Notes: a model not told the origin generated them from the letters alone. Positions 24,380-37,970 are shown, counted from the stretch's first letter. The stretch: DNA of 64,000 bases from Symsagittifera roscoffensis (GCF_963678635.1 NC_087069.1:32325710-32389709); one strand, 5' to 3'. Numbers and translations are program-made.

Positions 24380-26650
24380 CATTTTTTTGTTGGAAATTAG
24401 TTTTACGAATTTATTAGACTGTTCTATGGCATCTCAATAAGACCAGCAGCTTTTTTGCCTTTTTAGACCACTCATGATTAAAAACGATATCAAAAACTTA
24501 GATGATGTTTTCATACGATTACAAACAGAAAAAGAAAGATTCAAAGTTTTAGATCAATATCACCAAATTTGTTAACTGAAAAAAGGAAAGAAGCTCCGGA
24601 TAAATAACATTAAATGAGACTTTTTATCAACATACTAGGTCAACAAATTAATTTTGATTATACCCTGGGTTATCAAAAAATTTAATGAAAGTGAATTCTT
24701 TTTAGCCAAACAAATGTATGTTGAACACGATTCCACATCCAAACCCTTTTATGCAACGTGCGACGCATCAGTTTTTGGATTTGGCGCAGCACTTCTATAA
24801 TCAAGTCGAAGCACAAACAAAATAACTTTTATATCAGCAAACTCCAGACTTTTGACAGAAGCAGAACTTAGATTCTCTACAGTTATGATAGAATGAACAG
24901 CTATAGTATATACGTTAAAAGAAGATTAAGTTTTAGTCCTTGGATCAAAACATCCAACATTTTTGTTTCGGTTCATAAACCCATAATACTCTTTCTTATA
25001 CAACAACCTAACCCTAAGAGTTTATAGATTTGTAAACTCCTAACCCTAAGAGTTTATAAATTTGTTAACTGAAAAAAGGAAAGAAGCTCCGGATAAATAA
25101 CATTAAATGAGACTTTTTATCAACATACTAGGTCAACAAATTAATTTTGATTATACCCTGGGTTATCAAAAAATTTAATGAAAGTGAATTCTTTTTAGCC
25201 AAACAAATGTATGTTGAACACGATTCCACATCCAAACCCTTTTATGCAACGTGCGACGCATCAGTTTTTGGATTTGGCGCAGCACTTCTATAATCAAGTC
25301 GAAGCACAAACAAAATAACTTTTATATCAGCAAACTCCAGACTTTTGACAGAAGCAGAACTTAGATTCTCTACAGTTATGATAGAATGAACAGCTATAGT
25401 ATATACGTTAAAAGAAGATTAAGTTTTAGTCCTTGGATCAAAACATCCAACATTTTTGTTTCGGTTCATAAACCCATAATACTCTTTCTTATACAACAAC
25501 CTAACCCTAAGAGTTTATAGATTTCAACTATTATTAGATAAAGTTCCAAACCTATACAAAGTTTTGAGAGCAGGAAAACTTTTGCCCTTACCGGAAAGAC
25601 CAGCGGTTAGTAGAAATACATCACCAGAATTACTCACCAGGAAGCAATTGAAGAAATAGCACAAAAAATACATTTTTCCTCGATATAGACGAAACGTTAC
25701 CACAATTAGAATATAAATGTTCAGTCAAATTGACTCTGCTAATTAACAATTAAATCACTTAGAACAGTTTCTACGTTAGTTATATTGGCAAATCAATCAT
25801 AACAAATTTGATTTAAAAGAAAACAACACAATCAAACTTATACCATATTCATCATGAATAAAAAACATTACATATTTAAAATCCATGGCAAACTTTAAAG
25901 TAAAAATTTCCCAATAATAGGAAAAGTAGACCTATTAGGAGCCCTAATTTTAGCAAACACTAGCAGACAAAAAGTAACTATAAATTATTATTTGATTCAA
26001 AAAGACCCAGCTCATAACATACCTTTATCAACTCAAGAAATCCCCTCAAGAAATCACCTCAAGAAGTCTCTTCTGCAATGCACAGTCATCTTAACAATTT
26101 ATTTAGTTAAGAAATATCAAAACCTTGACCCTTTAAAACACCAAAAAAAATCTTGGCCTAAAATACAAAATTCAACCCGCAAAAACCGATCTAACAGTTT
26201 TAGGACTAGGAAATAAAACGCTACTCAGATATTTTTGCAATTTTAATTAGCAACACTAAGCAAAAACAGCGACATATTAGAATATCATAACCCAGAATTG
26301 AAATTATTGAAACTACTTTCTTTTTTTAAAGTCTGATGTTAATAGTTTTTCTAATACTACATTCTTTGAAGACAAAAGGACATATATGTTCAGACAAAAC
26401 ATACTCCAACTTCACTCAATATTTATTTTTCCTCATTAAAAACATGGATAAAATTAATTTGATATGACTGTAACACATGTCAGTTAAAGGAATCCTTCCC
26501 TTATCAAAAACAATGCGGCAAAACAAGACTTTTAAGGACAAAAAATTGTATTTCAAAAAAAACACAAGGCCCTATATCGCCCTCTTCAGAAGGAAAGACA
26601 TATATCTATCATGGTTGTTGTAATAACGTACAACATTTTTAAATGCACCC
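24380..26650 (+). pseudogene. Decayed RT-RNase H-integrase fragment, unit 1
   Basis: Plus-strand fragment repeated directly at 26,651-28,431. It contains RT with an LDDVF catalytic motif (about 24,500), the RNase H phrase CDASVFGFGAALL (about 24,755-24,795) followed by a stop, the RNase H to integrase linker (25,530-26,260), the integrase zinc-binding region with KGH (about 26,375) and the start of the integrase core with a PSSEG-type phrase (about 26,580). It ends before the catalytic core. It is longer than its twin because of an internal 493-base duplication. Confidence 0.8.
24571..25524. repeat. Nested 493-bp tandem duplication
   Basis: Bases 24,571-25,063 are repeated at 25,064-25,524, both starting gttaactgaaaaaaggaaag. 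Each covers the end of RT through RNase H. A short extra aaccctaagagtttata repeat sits at the junction (25,010-25,060). The sister fragment at 26,651-28,431 has only one copy, so the event is private to this unit. Confidence 0.92.
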
Positions 26651-28431
26651 TCATTTTTTTGTTGGAAATTAGTTTTACGAATTTATTAGACTGTTCTATG
26701 GCATCTCAATAAGACCAGCAGCTTTTTTGCCTTTTTAGACCACTCATGATTAAAAACGATATCAAATACTTAGATGATGTTTTCATACGATTACAAACAG
26801 AAAAAGAAAGATTCAAAGTCTTGATCAATATCACCAAATTTGTTAACTGGAAAAAGGAAAGAAGCTCCGGATAAATAACATTAAATGAGACTTTTTATCA
26901 ACATACTAGGTCAACAAATTAATTTTGATTATACCCTGGGTTATCAAAAAATTTAATGAAAGTGAATTCTTTTTAGCCAAACAAATGTATGTTGAACACG
27001 ATTCCACATCCAAACCCTTTTATGCAACGTGCGACGCATCAGTTTTTGGTTTTGGCGCAGCACTTCTATAATCAAGTCGAAGCACAAACAAAATAACTTT
27101 TATATCAGCAAACTCCAGACTTTTGACAGAAGCAGAACTTAGATTCTCTACAGTTATGATAGAATGAACAGCTATAGTATATACGTTAAAAGAAGATTAA
27201 GTTTTAGTCCTTGGATCAAAACATCCAACATTTTTGTTTCGGTTCATAAACCCATAATACTCTTTTTTATACAACAACCTAACCCTAAGCATAGAGTTTA
27301 TAGATTTCAACTATTATTAGATAAAGTTCCAAACCTATACAAAGTTTTGAGAGCAGGAAAACTTTTGCCCTTACCGGACAGACCAGCGGTTAGTAGAAAT
27401 ACATCACCAGAATTACTCACCAGGAAGCAATTGAAGAAATAGCACAAAAAATACATTTTTCCTCGATATAGACGAAACGTTACCACAATTAGAATATAAA
27501 TGTTCAGTCAAATTGACTCTGCTAATTAACAATTAAATCACTTAGAACAGTTTCTACGTTAGTTATATTGGCAAATCAATCATAACAAACTTGATTTAAA
27601 AGAAAACAACACAATCAAACTTATACCATATTCATCATGAATAAAAAACATTACATATTTAAAATCCATGGCAAACTTTAAAGTAAAAATTTCCCAATAA
27701 TAGGAAAAGTAGACCTATTAGAAGCCCTAATTTTAGCAAACACTAGCAGACAAAAAGTAACTATAAATTATTATTTGATTCAAAAAGACCCAGCTCATAA
27801 CATACCTTTATCAACTCAAGAAATCCCCTCAAGAAATCACCTCAAGAAGTCTCTTCTGCAATGCACAGTCATCTTAACAATTTATTTAGTTGAGAAATAT
27901 CAAAACCTTGACCCTTTAAAACACCAAAAAAAATCTTGGCCTAAAATACAAAATTCAACCCGCAAAAACCGATCTAACAGTTTTAGGACTAGGAAATAAA
28001 ACACTACTCAGATATTTTCGCAATTTTAATTAGCAACACTAAACAAAAACAGCGACATATTAGAATATCATAACCCAGAATTGAAATTATTGAAACTACT
28101 TTCTTTTTTTTAAGTCTGATGTTAATAGCTTTTCTAATATTACATTCTTTGAAGACAAAAGGACATACATGTTCAGACAAAACATACTCCAACTTCACTC
28201 AATATTTATTTTTCCTCATTAAAAACTTGGATAAAATTAATTTGATATGACTGTAACACATGTCAGTTAAAGGAATCCTTCCTTTATCAAAAACAATGCG
28301 GCAAAACAAGACTTTAAAGGACAAAAAATAGTATTTCAAAAAAACACAAGGCCCTATATCGCCCTCTTCAGAAGGAAAGAAATATATCTATCATGGTTGT
28401 TGTAATAACGTACAACATTTTTAAACGCACC
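26651..28431 (+). pseudogene. Decayed RT-RNase H-integrase fragment, unit 2
   Basis: Direct repeat of 24,380-26,650 without the nested 493-base duplication. It carries the RT LDDVF codons (about 26,770), RNase H CDAS (about 27,030), the linker with an open stretch at 27,164-27,442, and the integrase zinc-binding start. It joins at 28,431 to another copy of the pre-RT linker module. Confidence 0.8.
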
Positions 28432-31204
28432 AATATGGATTAAAGCATTTTGCAATCATTATCTTACCTGTCATTTGAAAAAAAAACGTTTCAGCACAGC
28501 ACTTACAAATAAGTGTCAATGTTAATGATGGAATTTGATTGGTTAATTAATATTGTTTTATAGGGCTAGTTTTATCAATAATATAGTTTGTTTATAGAAG
28601 GTAGTTTAGAACTGGTTCCAGATGTTTGTCAATATACAATAATAAACAATGAAGTATCTTGAAAATTTATCATAAGTGACTAAAATCAGAGGTTATTTTA
28701 CATATTTAAACTTCCAAAAAGACAAATGAACAACAAATTTTTTCAATTGTTTAAGTTCCAACACTAAAAATTTAACAAGAATTTAAACACCTAGCAAACT
28801 TTTTAGCAAATTACTCTATGGTTCATGCAATATCAAAAATTGATGTCCGAAAAATACACTCACCATTACATCTTCCACTCAAACCTATATAGTTTTAGGA
28901 AACATGATTGACAACTAAATCAATGTAAGTTTTTTATACCAGAGTACAACACAAAAGAAAGTTAGTGTTGACTTAATGTAGACTTTTTCCAGAAAATTAG
29001 AAAGTCCAAAAAAGAAGAAAACTTTTTTTATCATTAGACCTTGAAAAAGATTTTTATTAGATTCAGTAGCAGATTCATGTTTTAGTACTGTGATTACACG
29101 GAATGAAATTCTTTTTTTTAATCCTAAAGTTCGACTTCCAAAAATTCAAAGCAGACTTGCTACAGCACAATGCTTAAGCTTAATAATCGATGGCAAAATT
29201 CAATTATCATGATTATCAGCAAGTAAGATATAACTAAATCAAAATTTAATTAAATATTTCAAACTATAGATACTAAATACAAAATAGCAGCAATTCCAAT
29301 TGTCACTAAAATGTTACCAAAAAATATTCTAAATAGTTAATCACATTTCAACAATAAATATTAAAAAAATAAATCGTTTCAACATTTTTCCGATGACGTT
29401 AAGAACAGCCTCTATGTTTTTCAAAAATTTACCGTACTTACAACCAACAATGAAAATAATTGAAACCATTATCTGGTCTTTGATATGATTTTTCAATCAG
29501 CCATGTCCATCAATATAATGATAATCAGAACACACAACAGTAATAAATGTCTGACCTTGATTTCAGACCAACTCATAAATTCTTTAGGGTAACCATTTCC
29601 TCTAATTAATCTGCAAACAACGCCAATAAAGACGTAATTGCGCCACTTGTACACAACAATTCACCATGCAAATCAATCATCATCCTCATTTTGGACTATT
29701 AGGATCTTACTAAACCAATGGAACGTTATACCATTAATAAAAATCATACCGAATAAAAATTATTTTAAAGCTATTAGATGTTTGTCAACCTACAATACTT
29801 ATCAAAGAAGTGTTGAATTGGAAAACCCAAAGGCTTGAAAACGCAGGATGCTTTACCTACTAAAGCGTCCAAAATACAAAAACGAACCTCAAATTTTTCA
29901 CAATTTTTAACTTTCAGCACTCAAATAAAACAACGAGAAAATTAGTAAAACAACAGAAGTTTAGTTACAAGAAATGTAGAAACAACAAAAAAAATTTCAG
30001 TAAAACATCCTATGTTATATGCAACATCGGAAAATAAGTCGGGAAAATACACTCACCTTTAATTCTACCAGTTATACTCTACAATGCTTCAAAAAAACTT
30101 TGCGCCAAAAAAATACGATACTTTTACAAGAAAAGTAAACAAACTACTAGATGTTCTTGAGCATTATGAAGTCAATTCGCCAGTTAAAAAAATCTGCAAG
30201 CTAAGAAAAAAGATTCATAAAGGAAATCAAAATTTTTGCATACGGCGAAACTCCTTAGATACAATTTTAAGTAATTCCCGTAGAACCCATACAACTAATT
30301 CTCTCAAAATTCATAGGACAATAAACTATTCTACATCAGCCGATATGAACAGTGCAACTTAACGCTATTAGTTGAGTTCTTACGTCGTTCAACACAATTT
30401 TTAGTTTGAAAATAGTTTTACGAATTTATTAGACTGTTCTATGGCAACTCAATAAGACCAGCAGCTTTTTTTTGCCTTTTTAGACACTCATCTATGAAAA
30501 CGATATCAAATACATAGATGATGTTTTCATACGATCACAAACAGAACAAGAAAAACTCAAAATTTTAGATCAATATCACCAAGTTTTGTGAAATGAAAAA
30601 AGGAAAGAAGCTCCGGATAAATAACTTTAAATGAGACCCTTTTACAACATACTAGGTCAACAAATTAATTTTGAGTATACACTGGAATATCAAAAACCTT
30701 GATGAAAGTGAAACATTTTTAGCCGAACAAACGTGGAACACGATTCCAGATCCAAACCCTTTTATGCAACGTGCGACTCATCAAGTTTTGAATTTGGCGC
30801 AGCACTTCTATAATCAAGTCGAAGCACAAACAAAATAATATTTATATAAGCAAACTCCAGACTTTTGACAGAAGCAGAACTTAGACTCTCTACACTTATG
30901 AGAGAATGTACAGCTATAATATATACGTTAACAGAAGGTTAAATTTTAATCCTTAGATCGAAACATCCAACAGTTTTGTTCACACATCATAAACCCGTAT
31001 TATTTTTTTAATACAAAAGCCTAACTCTAAGCTTACAGTTTATAGATTTCAACTAAAATTAGATAAAGTTCCAAATTTCTACAAAATTTTGAGAGCAGGA
31101 AAATATTTGCCCTTACCGGGCACGCTTAGTAGAAACACACCACCAGAATTACTCATCAGGAAGCAATTGAAGAAATAGCACAAAAATATACTTTTCCTCG
31201 ATAT
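28432..31204 (+). pseudogene. Decayed pol, third copy (linker, RT, RNase H)
   Basis: Plus-strand copy corresponding to 22,390-25,700 but more diverged. It has the linker twice (28,510-28,920; 29,450-30,060), an open stretch at 29,638-29,838, RT motif A remnant (about 30,340), an RT catalytic motif reading Y-I-D-D-V-F (about 30,510) and RNase H CDSSSF-like (about 30,770). The intact Asp-Asp here contrasts with the YLND of the otherwise better-preserved element. It ends at 31,204 against inverted gag. Confidence 0.75.
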
Positions 31205-31925
31205 ATCGGTCATTGTGATTTCATACTGTTGTTCATAAAATGGTAATGAGATTTCGTTTTGCAATTGATTCAGTTGGTAACTTTGTGTACGCATATCGTT
31301 TTGTGATTGGAAACTAATTTTGTATGATGCTGAATTTTGTCTTGGAATAAAGGGTTGTCGTGATTGTCGTGTTTATTCACTTCGGTTCAACGATATCTGG
31401 TTGATAAATAGCAATTGTTTGATCAAGTTTTCAATTATTGTTTCGTGGATTATTATTGGAAAATTGTTGGTTTTTGTTGAAGTAGTCCTAATCTTCCGAA
31501 TAGTTTGATTAATGTCTTTTGAATTGTTTGTTTGTTATTTTTTTGTTTTGTTGAAAAAATGGATAGTTTTTTTATGATCTGTTGTAATTCGTTGTTGGTC
31601 ATAAAAGAAAACTGAGGGGAAAGCTTGTTGGGATATTTATTGGTTGAACATTGTTCTTGTAATTGGTCCTGATTGTTTATGTAGGAAAGTTTTGTTATTG
31701 GTCTTTTTGCACAAAAAATTTTAATTGTGATCTGAAAAATTATTTGTCATCTTTTTGTTCTTTTGTTCTTTGTAATCTATTCGTGATTATATCGGGCAAC
31801 AGATATATATATATTTTGATTGGATAGTTGTCTGTGGAAATGGATTGTTTTTATTATGTGGTCTTGTAAGCCTTGGATGAATAGGAGAAATTTACTGTTG
31901 TGTTGTTGTAGGTATTGTTTCAACT
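31205..31925 (-). pseudogene. Decayed gag middle fragment, third copy
   Basis: Minus-strand match to 15,505-16,210 and 19,674-20,350, covering the Gln/Asn-rich middle of gag. Diverged by scattered substitutions and a short at-repeat near 31,805. It is flanked on both sides by plus-strand fragments, so it again forms an inverted join. Confidence 0.8.
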
Positions 31926-32640
31926 AATTCGTCGTTACATCACAAAAGTTCCCAGTCTTCTCGTAAAAAAAACAGGAATTAGAAATCTCCTAACAAAAGC
32001 TTCAGACTTCCTTTCACCAAAACCTTTTCATACACAACCCCTTTGTCAAATATCAATCATTATTTCGACCCCACTCTTAATAAATTTAAAAACAAACAAA
32101 TACATCGGAAAGCAAACCACTTTTGGAATGCTCACTTTAAACTCAGTCATATAGTTTTTTAGAAAACACTTATTGATCAATTTTACAAAGTTTTCCAAGT
32201 TTTTACAGTTTTCAGTAACAGAAATTTGAGAGCTTAAAACAGTTTTTTTTAAATTTCCTTACAATTTATATATTTCCATTTACTGATCCGAACGTACTTT
32301 TCACGTTCTCAAATTATTGAAATCCTAATCAGGTACAATAATCACTATCTTTTTTCTTCTAAATGATACAAAACTTGCAAAAAAAAGGTCTTTTGAGACA
32401 TTTCAAAATTTTTTTTCAGTAGTAACTCTCAACTTGACCCTTTATAAAAGTTTTACAGAAGCAAAAATTGCATATGTTTTAGCGTTTGTTTCAGTAATAA
32501 TTTTTGTTGAAAAATAATATCGAGAACCTCATTTTCATAAACCGTGACAAAGTTCCAAATCAAAAATTAAAATTGCTGTCTAAACCCCCATAAGAGATTC
32601 TCCACTTATCAACTCATCGCAACATCCCCACAAAACACTT
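31926..32640 (+). other. Unassigned stretch before ORF X remnant
   Basis: No recognisable protein. By position it corresponds to the spacer between pol and ORF X of the complete element, but I see no clear alignment. A 79-codon open stretch (31,915-32,154) shows no known motif. Confidence 0.25.
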
Positions 32641-32649
32641 ACAAAAAGT

Positions 32650-33780
32650 AAATCAAACCAATCTCAATCATCTAATCTTTTATCTTATGTAGAAAACCCA
32701 TGAAGAAAGACTTTGAAGAAAGACACGCATGGTTGTCAGAACTATTAACACCGCTACATACTTTAAAGAAAGATACGAATCGTTGTCAGAACCATTAATA
32801 CAGCCCATCGCTACGGACCCCTAAGTCAACCATAGTACAAACCAACATATAACATCTGTACATCATTCTAACAAGACCCATATCGCATTAGACACTAAAG
32901 TAAAAAAAAACCCAAATCCCGACAACCACAATAGACAGACAGATTCTTTATCCACGAAGCGATAGGACCCTAACAACACCGAGTCGAATTCAACAGACCC
33001 GCATCACCAACACCCCCGACCCGCTGGATCTTTCAAGTATCACAATTCGAAGCCTCCAAGTATATCAATTAACTCATCAGATTATTTAGGATCAACACAA
33101 ACTTCAGAACAAATCAGAGAAAACTCATTCAACCCACCCGTCTCGTCACATAGACATGCACATCGAATGAGTCATACCATTTCTCAAGGCAAACCAAACC
33201 GTGTGAATGAACCAATAGAGATTTCTCCACAAACAACTTCATCATTACCAGAAAAAAATTTCACTTCCATCAAACTTCAGTAACATGTATATCAATAGCA
33301 AATACTTTTTCAACAAATTTCCCAAATCAATTGAGCGAAAGATACAACGAATTACAAACTACAAGCAAACCCCTACGCCTAGAGCGGAACTAATTTGCAG
33401 CGCCATCATCTCTATTTGACTAAGACCTCGGTAGTAGTCGCCTACATAAATGGGCACTAAGTCGACTACAAAACAGACACGATATTCATAAAGATATTCA
33501 ATAACACAAGGTTCAAATACTCTCACAACTAAGTTCAGTTCTGATGTTTGAAAAATCAAGTCGAATGAACAACTTAGTACATCAACCGTTGCCATTATCC
33601 CTTCGAGAAAAATCTGAATTAATAAGAATTAGTTAAGAAATGCGATAGATACACAAAAAAGAAAATAGCTTAGATAACATCTCAAAAAACTTTTTCAGGA
33701 CTATCGCACACCTGAGTATTTTAATTATTTTGTCTCTCATTTTCTTTTACTTCTTAGCACACCCTGAAGGAGCAATCTAT
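32650..33780 (+). pseudogene. Decayed ORF X copy
   Basis: Plus-strand match to ORF X. Landmarks are a FEERHAWLSE-like block that is itself duplicated in tandem (about 32,715-32,810, unit near 50 bases), the SSDYLGSTQTSEQIREN block (about 33,070-33,130), a HTISQGKPN block (about 33,175), and the C-terminal LHKWALSRLQNRHDIHKDIQ block (about 33,445-33,510). Stops break the frame. Unlike the copy at 48.4-49.7 kb, the stretch around 33,120-33,200 reads in one frame, so the frame break there is a lesion of the other copy. Confidence 0.75.
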
Positions 33781-34640
33781 TATTGATCCTTCTCCCAAAA
33801 CAGGACGACAAGGTCTCCACGTAACTCATTATGATTGCTAAGATCACCAACAAAAAACACTACAAAAATGTGCAACAAACCAAAACACACAATCTGAGTC
33901 AGAACCACAGATAATCGAATCCAGGAATGTAATTGCTTCTTTTTATTCAAAAGCCCGGGCTGCAAAACTATGAAGTTATAATTTCGCAGAAAAAATTTCC
34001 GAAGAAAACTACAATGTTCTCAAGTCTTAGATGGAAACAAAAAGACTCATTCGTGAATCATATTACCAGAGAAATTTTGAAAGATTGCTTCGCCTTGAGC
34101 CTGTAGACTGTCAAAAACGAGTTAAAACCTTCAAAGAGTGTAACACAAAAGACAGTAACCGAAAACTAGTGACTTTTTATAACTTTCTAGATTCCACACA
34201 CGAAACACAACTTGAACTACATCAGAGTCAAATCCAACTTGATAAAAAAAATTTTTGATCGCGTTGCTTCTGGACGTTTATCTTATGGCATTCTTGGTAA
34301 AAAAAATTGAATGCCCCGTGTAGAAATAAATGATCCATTTAAATTGTAAAGCAAACACACAACACAATAAACTTCAAAAATTAAACATTATTATATCAAG
34401 GAATCCGTTTACGTTTCAAAAACGATGAGAAACTTTGTAATCCCATCACTCGCACCCATGCTGCTATTGGTTGGTTCTTTGAAGACGCATGTACCACATT
34501 TCAAGTTGCTAGAATGATAAAACTTCGACAAAAAAAATATCGAACACAAAAACAAAACCATTCGGTCAATTATACCCTAGTAGGAAACGATCAAATTCAA
34601 ATCCCTATAAAAACACAATGCATGATCGTGCGGTGAATGC
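33781..34640 (+). pseudogene. Decayed env, N-terminal part
   Basis: Plus-strand match to residues about 25-330 of the envelope-like protein at 49,697. It begins with the Pro-x-x-Thr-Gly-x-Gln...VTHYDC region (about 33,785-33,840). It includes an open stretch at 34,031-34,258 with RESYYQRNFERLLRL and SNRKLVTF blocks, then DPFK and AWFFEDACTTFQVARM-like phrases (34,440-34,520). Frames shift repeatedly. It is interrupted at about 34,650 by an inverted ORF Y fragment. Confidence 0.8.
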
Positions 34641-34649
34641 TAGTAAAAA

Positions 34650-35470
34650 AAGAAAACATTTATAATGATTGGTTAGTTTTGTTCTAATTTGTTAGTATAA
34701 TTTATTTAAATCATATTTACCTTAATCATCTGTTAAGAATCCATGGGGAAAACGTCTTGGATGATATCTGATGATTTTAGTAGTTTAGCTAATAAGCGAG
34801 TGATGTTTTTAGTTTGGAGAAGTGGCAAAAGCAATTGTAGTGCTTTAATGATTTTGTGCTCTTCAATGTTAGGTGAGAATTTATATGGAGTATTTTGGAT
34901 GAGGTTATAAAGTTTGTGGTTATATTTTGTGTTTTGGATGAATTCTAGGATCGGAACTTCGACAGGTTGTAGGAACTCGTGTGGGAATTTGGCGGGCGAG
35001 ATTCGTCTACATTGAAGGTCTTGGTTAAGGGGCAGAATATATACATCTGGGTGATGGGATCATAGTTGCGGAGGATGCCTTGTAGGTTAGTATCTTTAAT
35101 GCATTAAGTAAAGTTGAAAACGAATGGTGAGGTATATTTGGATTTAATGTATTGAAATCTATGGTGAATTCGTTGGGATGGTGTGTTATGAGTGTAATGA
35201 TTTTGGATGACTTTATAGTAAGTGTAAGTTTGCGCTTGATAAGTACATAACATGATTAGTACGCAAATCACGTTCTTTGGTTGTGAGGAAACGAAAAGGT
35301 TAGTGAAAAGTTGTTAAATTTGTTAAAGTATGAGTCATACGCTTGGATGTCGCAAAGTGCTGCTGAAAAGACGTGGTCGTACTTTTTATCTAGAGTATCG
35401 AGGGTGAAAACGTATTGTGATTTAATGAATTTGTACACTAACAGATTTCACGAACAATAATTCTATGAGC
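34650..35470 (-). pseudogene. Inverted ORF Y C-terminal fragment
   Basis: The minus strand matches the last two thirds of ORF Y in the complete element (53,300-54,150). Visible blocks include the C-terminal LAKLLKSSDIIQDVFPMDS-like end (about 34,735-34,800), the ILEFIQNTKYNHKLYNLIQNTPYKFS block (about 34,880-34,960) and the YPITQM block near 35,050. The few bases beyond the stop, including a ggtaaatat donor-like word, also match. It sits inside the env remnant, in reverse. Confidence 0.75.
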
Positions 35471-36850
35471 AGTCACATTTTTTACAAATAATGAAAACAC
35501 TGTAGGAAAACTTGTACCACAAAAATGCGACAGTACACATTTACATGACCTAATGATTAATACTTACTTTGGTGCTTTTCACTATTACAATCATCTTGAT
35601 ATGAAACTCGAATACACTATCAGTAGAATTTAAATCACTACATCATTTAATTAAACTAGAAGGAACACAAATATTACAGTCTCTCGCATTAGGAATTCTC
35701 AAATTAACATATGCAGGATACATGTTATCAAGTAGTTGGTCAAATTTTCTAGGATACGAACGAAACATCCTTTTTTATTACTCAAGCACTAAAAAAATTC
35801 ACCACTTTATGCATTTGAAGATAAAACATGCTATCGAAAAATACCAATTTTTTTAAAATAAAATTTAAGTGTATTTTGTAAAGACATTATCACGAAAAAC
35901 ATACTTTTGGGATACAGCTGTCCCATGTTGATCAAAATGTAGCCAAACCGTTGTAGAGCTTAATACAAACGAAGATAGTTATTATCTTCTCACACTTTAC
36001 CCCTCTTTTGCTGGTACCTTTAAAAAAAACTTTCACCCGAAAGTATTCGCGCAATAGCTCACAAAACTAATATACATCTACAATCTATAATCATATCAAA
36101 AACCAGACAAACAACATCACATCCTCACACAAAATGTTCAAAAATGTTTTACAAAAATGGACATCATCCAAAGACAATCAATCGACCAAAGTCTCTAAAA
36201 ACTAGCTGAAACAGCCGTTTTACCCGATGTCTATAAACGAAATTACTGTGGAATTTTTAAAAAAAGTCCAAGAATAAAAATAATTATCGACCACAAAATA
36301 GTTCACCGACAAATTTTTTTTTTACACATCAAAATTGAACTCACAGCTTTCCTAGAATGACCTTTTACACCTTAGAAAGATTGACTATCTAATACGCTTA
36401 GTTTTTAGTTTTGTTTTAAATTTGCACTGCCCTAAGGAATCAATACCATTTGCGCAAAACAGAGACAAGTCAAAAAACAAGTTAGCGGAGCTAGAATTTC
36501 ATTCGCAAGAACTTTTAGAGTTTTCTCCACATCAGTTCAAAACACTTCTAGACGCACGAAATATTTAGCACATACGATAATCCATAAGACAATACAACTA
36601 CTACGCCTAAAACACCATCACAATTACATAACTTATCGGCTATTCATCTTTTATGAATTTTTTTTACAAAAACTTTTATTAGAACTATTCGCAATACAAC
36701 GCATGCACAAAAACAACATTTTTCAGCGAAACTCCATATCACATATAGTGGTTCAACCACAAAATAATGATTAAACATATGAAGATATCATAGAAACACC
36801 ACACACAATCAATTTTTGTTCTCAGATTGATCCTATTCTTAGCCGACGAT
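35471..36850 (+). pseudogene. Decayed env, C-terminal part
   Basis: Plus-strand match to residues about 400-872 of the envelope-like protein. It includes a YFGAFHYYNHLDMKLEYTISRI-type region (about 35,570-35,630), the QSLALGILKLTYAGYML region (about 35,680-35,730), FWDTAVPC (about 35,910), the IDQSL.KLAETA block (36,180-36,215) and the tail ending just before the ATGA at 36,848. Frame shifts and stops throughout. Confidence 0.8.
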
Positions 36851-37240
36851 GAGCCACCAGATTTGATCCCTCAATCGTTCACATTCCTATCCCTCCAACC
36901 GCCACCGACACGATTCTCTCGTATCCTTCTCAGACCTCACTGATTCTCACTTACCCATTTTTAACCCCAGTTTTTCATCTAATTCATCTTACATTAACTC
37001 TGACGAATCAATACAATTCGTTTTCGCCACTTATACCATTTGAAATGACCCAGAAATCGACAAACCTGACGAATTTCTTAAGCCCCACTAATTTCTCACA
37101 ACCACCTTTTCAACCAAGAGCTTTCCCTACCTCAGTAGTACTCTCCACATCCAGCCCTTGCCAAACCGTTGCTACCACCGTTGCCCAAAAAGACGAAATC
37201 GGTGGTTGATGCAGCGTTGGGTAGAGCCAGCTACTTCAAA
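36848..37240 (+). pseudogene. Decayed ORF Y N-terminal part
   Basis: Begins with the same gatgagcc overlap of env stop and ORF Y start that occurs at 52,311-52,318, and continues with a Pro/Ser/Thr-rich frame similar to 52,320-52,640. It is cut near 37,200-37,240, where unrelated sequence starts. The rest of ORF Y lies inverted at 34,650-35,470. Confidence 0.65.
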
Positions 37241-37970
37241 TGCAGCATGATTGTAAAAAATCTTCTCGCTAAAATCAGTTTTTGAATTCTAGGTTTCGGA
37301 GAAGTCACGCGCCTCCGAGATACTAGGGCATCCCTTTATAGCGCCCTAGCTGTTTCCATGGACAAATTGTACCCCCAACGTTCCTAATGGACGTGGCATT
37401 TTGTTGAGAAGCAGTTTTTGTTTTCCATTGCTGGCCGAAATTTGTACCAACTCAATGATGCCGCTTTTAAAATGTCGACAAAGCTCTGAGAAACGCAGTC
37501 AATTTTTAAAATTAATGAAAAATTGCCTCTGATTAATTTTTTCCAGATATTTTTGCTCACTTTGCCTGTGTTGCGGCAGGGCTTGATTGAGTTGGATGTT
37601 TGCTGATGTTTTAAATAGTCGAGAGGTACGCACATGATGAGTAATGAATTCAAATTCTGTTTATCGAGACTTGATTTGAAGCTTTTTTCATTCAGAAACA
37701 TTTATGAACCAATTAATTATTAGAAACTTCAAATTGATGCAGAAAATAACTGCATCTATAATGTTTTGATAAAATAAGGATAACATACCACAAATTGCTC
37801 CTCATTTAAACTTTTGCTTAAGTAATTATTTAAACTATCACTGCAGATTGCAATGGTCATTGGGTTAACTATTTCATTAGCAACTGTCCAACCAAGCTCG
37901 ATTTTAAAATGCATTCTGTTTTTTGCCGTTTTTGTTCTCTCTCAAACTTTGAAAAAGGACTACTGTTCTT
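37241..37970. other. Unassigned spacer left of the gap
   Basis: No similarity to the retroelement family. A minus-strand open stretch of 105 codons (37,384-37,701) has no motif I recognise. A short inverted repeat, ctagggc...gccctag, lies at about 37,323-37,350. This may be the flank of the complete element, or part of its missing 5' end. Confidence 0.3.

Noticed and set aside
37384-37701. 105-codon minus-strand open frame next to the gap
   Set aside because: No motif, no copy elsewhere in the window and no conserved start context; kept only as part of an unassigned stretch.
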